15,426 bases of DNA from Extensimonas sp963708545 (GTDB lineage Bacteria; Pseudomonadota; Gammaproteobacteria; Burkholderiales; Burkholderiaceae_C): positions 1 to 15,426 of the forward strand of contig CAVPUD010000145.1 in assembly GCA_963708545.1 (NCBI GenBank), in the 5' to 3' direction. A model generated the notes under the pieces. The model was not told the DNA's origin. It saw nothing but the letters and a program-made list of their open reading frames with translations, and did not search any database. This document shows, in pieces, positions 5,665 to 15,426 of the stretch (positions are counted from its first letter, which is position 1; each line of letters starts with the position of its first letter). The position numbers and the translations under genes are program-made.

Positions 5665-6372
5665 TCAATACCCGCGCTTGCCGCGCCCTAGTTCCACGCC
5701 CAGTTGACGCAGCTTGCGGTAGAGGTGGGTGCGCTCGAGGCCGGTTTTTTCGGCCACGCGGGTCATGGAGCCGCCTTCGCGGGCCAGGTGGAATTCGAAA
5801 TACGCTTTTTCGAATTGGTCGCGTGCCTCGCGCAGGGGCAGGTCGAGGTCGAAGCTCTGGTGGCCTGTGGGGGCAGGGTCGGCCCGGGTGGCGGGTGCGG
5901 CTTCGGCGAGCCCATTGGCTGCGGCGTGGCCGGGCGGCGCGGGCTGCAGCGCTGGCGCGGGCTGCGGCCCGGGGGCCGCTGTGGCGGCGGACGGCAGCGG
6001 GGGGCGCAGCCCCTGGGCCAGGCCCTGCTCTACGGCCTTGAGCAGCTTTTGCAGGGTGATGGGCTTTTCGAGGAAGGAGAAGGCGCCTATGCGCGTCGCA
6101 TCCACGGCGGTGTCTATGGTGGCGTGCCCGCTCATCATGATCACGGGCATGGTGAGCAAGCCGCCCATGGCCCATTCCTTGAGCAGCGTCACGCCGTCGG
6201 TGTCTGGCATCCAGATGTCGAGCAGGACGAGGTCGTAGCCGTTGTTGGCGCGCAGGGCGCGGGCCTGGGTGGCGTTTTCTGCCAGATCGACGCTGTGGCC
6301 TTCGTCGTTGAGGATTTCCGACAGGAGCTCGCGAATGCCGAGCTCGTCATCGACCACCAAAATGTTTGCCAT
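5665..6372 (-). CDS. ntrX: NtrX-like response regulator without AAA+ domain (receiver plus Fis-type HTH)
   Basis: A 235-aa response regulator. Residues 1-120 form a receiver with the acidic pair Asp8/Asp9, phospho-acceptor Asp52 in LVLLDIWMPDTDG, Ser81 in MMSGHA and Lys103 in FLEKP. A Pro/Ala-rich linker (about 121-170) follows. The C-terminus has a Fis-like helix-turn-helix (MTRVAEKTGLERTHLYRKLRQLG). Canonical NtrX is about 450 aa with a central sigma54-activating AAA+ domain; that domain is absent here, so it cannot act as a classic sigma54 activator. A short form paired with NtrY is usual in Burkholderiales, so this is likely a lineage trait, not damage. ATG 6372 begins MANILVVDDE with GAGGTG about 10 nt upstream. 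The kinase gene ends 37 bp upstream. Target genes cannot be seen. Confidence 0.88.
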   Translation of the reverse strand: MANILVVDDELGIRELLSEILNDEGHSVDLAENATQARALRANNGYDLVLLDIWMPDTDGVTLLKEWAMGGLLTMPVIMMSGHATIDTAVDATRIGAFSFLEKPITLQKLLKAVEQGLAQGLRPPLPSAATAAPGPQPAPALQPAPPGHAAANGLAEAAPATRADPAPTGHQSFDLDLPLREARDQFEKAYFEFHLAREGGSMTRVAEKTGLERTHLYRKLRQLGVELGRGKRGY

Positions 6373-6409
6373 GGATGTGAAGCACCTCGAAAAGATTGTG
6401 GCGCTGTTG

Positions 6410-8767
6410 TCACGACGCCACGGAAACCATCGTGGCGAATGATAGCGACACCTGGGCGCCGCGCACCACGCCCTCCTCGACGCGGTTGGACAGCTCGATG
6501 CGCGCGCCGTGCTCGTCGGCGATTTTTTTGACCACGGCCAGCCCCAGGCCGGTGCCGCGCGGCTTGGTGGTGACGTAGGGCTCGAAGGCGCGCTGCAGGA
6601 TGTGCTGCGCAAAGCCGGGGCCGCTGTCGAGCACGCTCAGGCGCACGCGGCGGGAGGATTCGTTCCAGCGCGTGACGATGCGCACGGGCGGCGGCGGTGC
6701 TTGACCGCTCGTGGCCTGCAAGGTGGCGTCCTGCGCGTTTTGCAGCAGGTTGTGCACCACCTGGCGCAGTTGCTGCGCGTCGCCCGCGATGGGCGGGCAG
6801 CGCGGGTCTAGGTCTGCCTGCACGGGGACGGTGGCGTTTTCCTCGCCGTAGAGCTGGAGCACCTCGCTCACCAGGGCGTTCAAGTCCAGCGGCTGCAGGT
6901 CGGCCGATGGCAGACGCGCGTAGTTGCGGAATTCGTTCACGAGCCGCTTCATGGCGTCCACCTGCTCGACGATGGTCTTGACCGATTTGGCCAGGATGGC
7001 CTGCTCGGGCGGCGCGAGCTTGCCCGCGAGTTTCATGGCGAGCCGCTCGGCCGAGAGCTGGATGGGGGTGAGCGGGTTTTTGATTTCGTGCGCCAGGCGG
7101 CGCGCCACTTCGCCCCAGGCCTGGGCGCGCTGGGCCGAGACGATGTCGGTGATGTCGTCGAAGACGAGCAGGTGCGCGCCATCTGGCAGCACGGCGCCAC
7201 GCAGGATCAGGCTGATGGGGTGCTGCGCCGTGCCTCCGGCAGCGCCGTGCAGCTCGAAGGGCTGCTGCCAGTGGCCGGCGGGCCGCGCATCGGGCGCCTC
7301 GGGCTCGGCCTGCAAGGCGTCGAACTGCGCCTGCACGGCAGCCGCCAGCTCTGCGAGCCCCGCCACCTGCGCGAGCGGCTGGCCGATGTGCTCTGCCAGC
7401 GGCAGGCGCAGTATGCGCGACGCGCCGGGGTTGGCCGAGAGCATGGTGCCCTGCGCGTCGAGCACCAGCACACCCGCGGTGAGGTTGTCCAGGATGGTCT
7501 GCAGCTGGGCGCGTGCGGCATCGACTTCGCCCATGCTGCGTTCGACCGCGGCGCGCGCGTCCGCAAGCTGCTGCGTCATGAGCGCGAAGGAGCGCGTCAA
7601 ACCTCCGAGCTCGTCTTTGCCCTGCAGCGCGGCCTTGGGGCTGAGGTTGCCGGCACCCACTTCGCGCACGCCTTCGGCGAGCACGAGCAGCGGGCGCACG
7701 AGTTGGTTGCCCAGCAGCACCGCGAGCACCACCGCACCAAACACGGCCAGAAACAGGCTCAGGGTGAGCGTGCCCACGTACATGCGGCGCAGGCCGTCGC
7801 GCGCGAGGGCCCGCTCCTGGTATTCGCGGTTGGCCTCCTGCACGGCGATGGCGTTGGCGATGAGCGCAGGCGGCAAGGGGATGCTGGCCTGCAGGTAGCG
7901 CGGCTCTGCGAACAGGCCCATGCTGGGGCTGCTGACCAGCACGAGCACTTTGACGCTCGCGGGGGGCGGCGCGGTGGTGCCAGGTGCAATGTCGTCCAGC
8001 CCCTCGATCTGCGTGGTCAGGCGCTGCTCGTGCGCCAGGCGCAATTGCGCCGCGCTGGGGCGCTCGGGGCTCAGCTCGAAGCGCGACTGGCCCACGCTTG
8101 CCAAGGGGCGGCCCGCCGCGCTCCACAGCACCACGTCGGTGGCGCCGAGCTGGTCGCGGATGCGCTCGAGCACCAGCCCGGCGGTGGCGTCGGGCACCTG
8201 GGCCAGCTGGGCGCTGGCAGCGCGGGTTTTGGCGGCCATGTCGTTGGTCATGGCGTCGAGCGAGACGCGCGCCAGGTTCACGCCCGCGGCGAGCGCGCCT
8301 TCGACCTTCACGTCGAACCAGCTCTCGATCGAGCGCGTGACGAACTGGTACGAGACGATGTAGATCAGCAGCCCAGGCACCAGGCCCACGAGGCCGAAAA
8401 TGCCCGCGAGCTTGAACAGCAGCCGGCTGCCAAAGCGCTTGCGGCGCAGCCGCAGGCCCAGCCGCGCGACCATCCACACAAGCACGAGCAGCAGCAGCAC
8501 GGCCACGAGCACGTTGAGCCCGAACAGCCAGGGGTAATGGCGCTCGTACAGATCGCGGTTGTTCGTGGCCAGGGTGAGCAAAAACAGCAGCACCAGGCCG
8601 ATGGCGACCACGATGGCCAGGCCCACGCCCACCATCCAGCGCACGGCACGCGCCTGCCGCTGGGCCGCACGTACGGAGGCGGAGGCGGCCGAGATTTCCT
8701 CAGCGGTGAGGTCGGTGGCGGCGTCCGGCCCGGTCTGCGGCGGCGCTGGCTTGGGTGGGCGGCTCAT
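6410..8767 (-). CDS. ntrY: NtrY-type membrane sensor histidine kinase
   Basis: A 785-aa kinase. Predicted membrane helices lie at about residues 44-67, 80-101, 118-140 and 328-353, with an extracytoplasmic sensor region at about 141-327. A HAMP-like segment (about 354-405) and a PAS domain (about 420-545) follow. The HisKA site EVARRLAHEIKNPLTPIQ has phospho-acceptor His560. The ATPase domain shows HNLLQNAQDA (N box), DSGPGF (G1) and GTGLGLAVVKKI (G2). This layout is that of NtrY, which phosphorylates NtrX and is linked in other proteobacteria to nitrogen, redox or envelope signals; the signal here is unknown. ATG 8767 overlaps the DUF4390 stop by 4 nt (ATGA). The frame is open further upstream, but those residues translate the DUF4390 gene out of frame and are not part of the protein. 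Confidence 0.93.
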   Translation of the reverse strand: MSRPPKPAPPQTGPDAATDLTAEEISAASASVRAAQRQARAVRWMVGVGLAIVVAIGLVLLFLLTLATNNRDLYERHYPWLFGLNVLVAVLLLLVLVWMVARLGLRLRRKRFGSRLLFKLAGIFGLVGLVPGLLIYIVSYQFVTRSIESWFDVKVEGALAAGVNLARVSLDAMTNDMAAKTRAASAQLAQVPDATAGLVLERIRDQLGATDVVLWSAAGRPLASVGQSRFELSPERPSAAQLRLAHEQRLTTQIEGLDDIAPGTTAPPPASVKVLVLVSSPSMGLFAEPRYLQASIPLPPALIANAIAVQEANREYQERALARDGLRRMYVGTLTLSLFLAVFGAVVLAVLLGNQLVRPLLVLAEGVREVGAGNLSPKAALQGKDELGGLTRSFALMTQQLADARAAVERSMGEVDAARAQLQTILDNLTAGVLVLDAQGTMLSANPGASRILRLPLAEHIGQPLAQVAGLAELAAAVQAQFDALQAEPEAPDARPAGHWQQPFELHGAAGGTAQHPISLILRGAVLPDGAHLLVFDDITDIVSAQRAQAWGEVARRLAHEIKNPLTPIQLSAERLAMKLAGKLAPPEQAILAKSVKTIVEQVDAMKRLVNEFRNYARLPSADLQPLDLNALVSEVLQLYGEENATVPVQADLDPRCPPIAGDAQQLRQVVHNLLQNAQDATLQATSGQAPPPPVRIVTRWNESSRRVRLSVLDSGPGFAQHILQRAFEPYVTTKPRGTGLGLAVVKKIADEHGARIELSNRVEEGVVRGAQVSLSFATMVSVAS

Positions 8768-9369
8768 GGCGCGGCTTCGGGCACGAAGCGCAGGCTGCGC
8801 TCGAGTTGCAGGCTCCAGCCCGCCCGGCCCACGGCGCCGATCTGGAAGGGGCGCGGCAGTTGCGACAGGTCGAGCTGGAAGTAAAAGCGCAGCGTATGGC
8901 CTGCGCCGACCTCGATCGCGCTGGCATCGGCGATCTTCCAGCGCGCAATGCGGCGCATCGCGGCGAGCGCGTCGGCCAGGTCGTCGAAGCTCTGCCCCAG
9001 GGTGACGCCCAGGCCCGAATCGCCGAAGGGCGCGGGCGAGGTGTTCAGGCGCCACTTGCGCGTGAGCGGCTGGTAGCTCAGGCGCAGGTAGCGGCGCGCG
9101 TCGGCCACCTCGCGGTCCGACCAGTACCAGCGATCGCGCAGCACCTGCGCCTGCATCACGAAAAACATGGGAATGCCTTTGCGCAGCGCATCTTCGACCA
9201 GTTCTGGCAGGGCGAATTGCAGGGTCGCGCTCAGGTACAGCCCGTCTTCGGCACGCTCCACGCGCAGATCTTCGACTTCGCCCGCGGCTTGCTCTGCCCA
9301 GGCCTGCCCCTGCAGCAGCAGCGCGCACAGCAGCGCGACGCCCAGGCGCAATGCCCAGCCGGCCCACAT
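8764..9369 (-). CDS. DUF4390 domain protein, exported
   Basis: A 201-aa protein beginning MWAGWALRLGVALLCALLL and ending a likely Sec signal at QAWAEQ (about residue 26), so it should be periplasmic or envelope-anchored. The body contains LQFALPELVEDALRKGIPMFFVMQAQVLRDRWYW split over residues about 50-83 and a conserved LSYQPLTRKWRL, both typical of DUF4390. The biochemical role is unknown. Its fixed position between rsmB and ntrY, with a 1-nt gap from the rsmB stop and a 4-nt overlap into ntrY, suggests a part in the NtrY signalling pathway, perhaps near its periplasmic sensor. ATG 9369 was chosen because it gives the signal peptide; longer starts lie inside rsmB. Confidence 0.88.
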   Translation of the reverse strand: MWAGWALRLGVALLCALLLQGQAWAEQAAGEVEDLRVERAEDGLYLSATLQFALPELVEDALRKGIPMFFVMQAQVLRDRWYWSDREVADARRYLRLSYQPLTRKWRLNTSPAPFGDSGLGVTLGQSFDDLADALAAMRRIARWKIADASAIEVGAGHTLRFYFQLDLSQLPRPFQIGAVGRAGWSLQLERSLRFVPEAAP

Positions 9370-9370
9370 G

Positions 9371-10831
9371 TCATGCCAGGGTTTTTTGGAACAAGGCGTA
9401 AAAGAATCCATCGTGGTCATAGGCAAGTTCGTCCAGGCCAGTCTGGGGATTGTCGGGGCCCGAGGGCAGCAAATGCCCGGGCGCGGGCAGCCGCTGTGCG
9501 TCTTTGTGGCGCGCAAGAAACATTTGCGCCTGGTCTTCCCCTTCGGCGCGGAATACCGAGCAGGTGCAATACAGCAGCCTGCCGCCGGGGCGCAGCAAGG
9601 GCCACAGCGCATCGAGCAGGCGCCGCTGCTGGGCGGCAAGCTGGTCGATGTCTCCGGGGCGGCGCAGCCAGCGCACGTCGGGGTGGCGGCGCACTATGCC
9701 CGAGGCGGTGCAGGGCGCGTCGAGCAAGATGGCGTCGAAGGGCAGGCCGGCGCAATGCTTTGGCCACCAGTCCTGCGGGCGCGCGGCGTCGGCCACGAGC
9801 ACCTGCGCCTGCAGGCCCAACCTGTGCAAATTGGCATGGATGCGTTCGCAGCGCGCCGCATCCACTTCCAGCGCCGTCACCTGCAGCGGCGCGCCGGGCG
9901 GCGCGAGTTCGAGCAGGTGCGCGGTCTTGCCGCCGGGCGCGGCGCAGGCGTCGAGCACGCGCAAGGGCTGGAGTTGGGGCTCGGCCAGGTCCAGCCCGTG
10001 CAGCAGCAGCGGCGCGGCCAGTTGCGCCCCGGCGTCCTGCACCGAAACCAGCCCCGCGTCGAAACCCGGCAGCTTGTGCACGGGCACCGGATGGCGCAGC
10101 AGCAGAGCGTTTCCGGCGACCGCATAAGCTTCTATATTGATAGCTTGTAGTGCTTGCTGGTACTGCGTCAACGTGCATTTTTGCTTGTTGATGCGCAGCG
10201 CCATGGGCGCCGCAGCGTTGTTGGCCTGCAGGATCTGCTGCCAATGCTGCGGATGGTCTTTTTGCAGGCGCTGCACCCACCACGGCGGATGGTTCCAGCG
10301 CGCCAGCGGATCGGCGTCGGTCGCGGCCACCAATGCGGCACGTTCACGCAAAAAGCGGCGCAGACAGGCGTTGAGGAAGCCCGCGTGCGCGCGCGTGGCG
10401 GGGTGGTGTTTCGCGGCTTCGACGGCCTGGTGCAGCAGGGTGTGCGGCGCGTAAGGGGCGGCGCCCTCCTGCCAGCCCAGGGCCAGCGCCGTGCACAGCA
10501 GGGCATCGACCGGCGGCGGCGGCCTGCGTGCGGCCAATTGGCTGCGCAGGGCCTGCGCCCGCCCGAGCGAGCGCAGCACCTGGTACAGCAGGGCCTGCAC
10601 GCCAGGGCGCATCTCGGGCGCCACGGCGGCGAGCACCGCCGTGCCCGAGCGGCCCGCCATGATGTCTTGCAGCGCGGCGGCGACGGCGCCCAGCTGCTGC
10701 CACAAGGCGACGCCGGGAACGTCGGGCACGTGCGCGCGCGGGCTCTGGGGCGCACCAGCCTGTGCGCCTGCAGGCGCGGGCACGGGGGAACGTGGGCGCG
10801 CGGGCGCGTGCGATCGTTTGCCGGCGTTCAT
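9371..10831 (-). CDS. rsmB: 16S rRNA (cytosine(967)-C(5))-methyltransferase RsmB
   Basis: A 486-aa enzyme that makes m5C967 in 16S rRNA of the small subunit using SAM. A low-complexity Pro/Ala-rich N-terminal tail (about 40 residues, beginning MNAGKRSHAPARP) makes it longer than E. coli RsmB (429 aa). A NusB-like RNA-binding domain follows (about 50-190, with HTLLHQAVEAAK and GFLNACLRRF). The Rossmann methyltransferase domain has LDACAAPGGKTAHL, LLDAPCTASG with Cys374 (motif IV) and LYCTCSVF with Cys424 (motif VI), the catalytic pair. ATG 10831 overlaps the lemA-like stop by 4 nt. A short A/T-rich patch at about 10125-10195 (INIEAYAVAGN region) differs in base composition from the rest of the gene. 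Confidence 0.95.
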   Translation of the reverse strand: MNAGKRSHAPARPRSPVPAPAGAQAGAPQSPRAHVPDVPGVALWQQLGAVAAALQDIMAGRSGTAVLAAVAPEMRPGVQALLYQVLRSLGRAQALRSQLAARRPPPPVDALLCTALALGWQEGAAPYAPHTLLHQAVEAAKHHPATRAHAGFLNACLRRFLRERAALVAATDADPLARWNHPPWWVQRLQKDHPQHWQQILQANNAAAPMALRINKQKCTLTQYQQALQAINIEAYAVAGNALLLRHPVPVHKLPGFDAGLVSVQDAGAQLAAPLLLHGLDLAEPQLQPLRVLDACAAPGGKTAHLLELAPPGAPLQVTALEVDAARCERIHANLHRLGLQAQVLVADAARPQDWWPKHCAGLPFDAILLDAPCTASGIVRRHPDVRWLRRPGDIDQLAAQQRRLLDALWPLLRPGGRLLYCTCSVFRAEGEDQAQMFLARHKDAQRLPAPGHLLPSGPDNPQTGLDELAYDHDGFFYALFQKTLA

Positions 10832-11415
10832 GGCTTGCCTTGCGAAAGGCTCCACTCCAGCGCGCGCGCCGCCTTGAAGCCAAACATCCATGCCAGCAGC
10901 AGCGCGGGGAACTGCGCGATCGCCGCGTTGTAATGCTGCACCGCGGTGTTGAACTGTTGCAAGCTGGCGCTGCTGCGCATCTGTTCTTCTTCCCAGCGCT
11001 GGAGCCAGAGCGCGCGTGGGCCGGTGCTGGCGCCCGCAGGCGCGCCCCCACCGTAGCCCTCGGCTTTTTCTGGCAGCTCGTGCAAAGCCGCGCCCCAGGC
11101 CGCGCCCAGCACCTGCGCAGCCGTGGCGAGCGCCGCGATTTCCGCGGCATGCAAGGGCGCGGCGCGCGCGGCGGCCAGGCAAATGCCGAACTGCGCCGCT
11201 GCGGCCTTCAGCACGGCCTGCGCGGGCATGGCTTCGCAGGGAGGATTGGCGGCGCCGAATTCATCCAGCAAGGCCAGGAGGCGAGCGCCGTGCGCTGCGA
11301 TGCCGGCAAATGCCTGCGCCACGCCCGCGCGCAGGCGCACGAGGCGGTTGTAGGCGCCAACGGCCCAAAACAGCAAGGCGGCCGCGGCCAGCCAGAACAG
11401 CGGGGACAAGGCCAT
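10828..11415 (-). CDS. lemA: LemA-like membrane protein (divergent)
   Basis: A 195-aa protein with one N-terminal membrane helix (about residues 5-20) followed by YNRLVRLRAGV, the usual start of LemA proteins. The C-terminal signature is FNTAVQHYNAAIAQFPALLLAWMFGFKAA. The middle is Ala-rich and weakly conserved, with an inserted Gly-rich stretch (EGYGGGAPAGAS) and without the usual RxDLIPNLV motif after the first helix. LemA proteins are membrane-anchored four-helix proteins of uncertain function. It opens the operon; its stop overlaps rsmB's start by 4 nt. ATG 11415 gives the membrane helix directly; no strong Shine-Dalgarno precedes it. Confidence 0.8.
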   Translation of the reverse strand: MALSPLFWLAAAALLFWAVGAYNRLVRLRAGVAQAFAGIAAHGARLLALLDEFGAANPPCEAMPAQAVLKAAAAQFGICLAAARAAPLHAAEIAALATAAQVLGAAWGAALHELPEKAEGYGGGAPAGASTGPRALWLQRWEEEQMRSSASLQQFNTAVQHYNAAIAQFPALLLAWMFGFKAARALEWSLSQGKP

Positions 11416-11448
11416 GGGTACAGGCTTGGAGTGGGGGCTGCGCGCCTG

Positions 11449-11490
11449 AAAAAACGCCCCCGCCCGGCGAAAAACCTTGGGACGGGGGCG
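11449..11490 (-). terminator. Rho-independent terminator after rpoC
   Basis: On the minus strand an 11-bp stem (CGCCCCCGTCC pairing with GGGCGGGGGCG, one G-T pair) with a loop of about 14 nt is followed directly by six T residues. It starts 27 bp after the rpoC stop and ends 34 bp before the lemA-like start, so it separates the RNA polymerase operon from the rsmB-ntrYX operon. The promoter of the latter must lie within or upstream of this hairpin, or it depends on read-through. Confidence 0.88.
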
Positions 11491-11516
11491 CAGTGGCGCT
11501 GTAGTGCGGCCCGCGC

Positions 11517-15426
<3,910 letters not shown>

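Noticed and set aside
7088..8884. Nearly 600-codon plus-strand open frame opposite ntrY
   Set aside because: Antisense shadow produced by high third-position GC; no ribosome site or domain.
8764..9367. N-terminal extension of NtrY through an upstream in-frame start
   Set aside because: The extra 200 residues are Arg/Ala-rich out-of-frame translation of the DUF4390 gene; ATG 8767 with its ATGA overlap is the natural start.

Overview
The window looks like a chromosomal segment of a high-GC betaproteobacterium, most likely Burkholderiales and probably the Comamonadaceae. The reasons are the sequence of the RNA polymerase beta' subunit, the GC-rich codon use, and the gene order lemA-like / rsmB / DUF4390 / ntrY / ntrX-like. 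Genus-level placement is inference.

The right side (about 5.66-15.43 kb, all minus strand) is core genome. It starts with rpoC, cut at its 5' end by the window edge, followed by a clear intrinsic terminator. Then comes a very tightly packed operon: a LemA-like membrane protein, the 16S rRNA m5C967 methyltransferase RsmB, a DUF4390 exported protein, an NtrY-type histidine kinase and an NtrX-like regulator without an AAA+ domain. Four of these genes meet with 4-nt ATGA overlaps or a 1-nt gap, so translational coupling is likely.

The left side (1-3.68 kb) is the edge of a variable surface-glycan locus. On the plus strand it has a TviB-type UDP-N-acetylhexosamine dehydrogenase. Diverging on the minus strand are a 44-codon remnant of a PglK-like ABC flippase, a Wzx-type flippase whose start lies 4 nt after the remnant's stop, and an FkbM-family methyltransferase cut by the window edge. 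Together they suggest synthesis, membrane flipping and methyl decoration of a polysaccharide.

Between the two sides lies the most interesting part (3.70-5.60 kb). It holds a complete Rpn-family (PD-(D/E)XK, 'recombination-promoting nuclease') gene. Inside it, codon 239 is an ATG with a strong Shine-Dalgarno (AAGGAG, 6-nt spacer). This would produce a separate 93-aa C-terminal protein with a tetrapeptide-repeat helix (GIEx) and a DUF4351 domain. That is the arrangement reported for gene-within-gene Rpn toxin-antitoxin, antiphage systems (RpnL/RpnS). Downstream are two further tandem copies of only this C-terminal module. Each keeps the same Shine-Dalgarno and ATG, but they carry 3 and 2 tetrapeptide repeats instead of 6. 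Across the three copies all seven variable sites in the DUF4351 part are synonymous. The copies are separated by about 115-bp fragments of a phosphoribosyltransferase (Prs-like) gene bearing a shared frameshift. I read this as an array of orphan RpnS-like (putative antitoxin) cassettes, possibly also a reservoir for changing the Rpn C-terminus by recombination.
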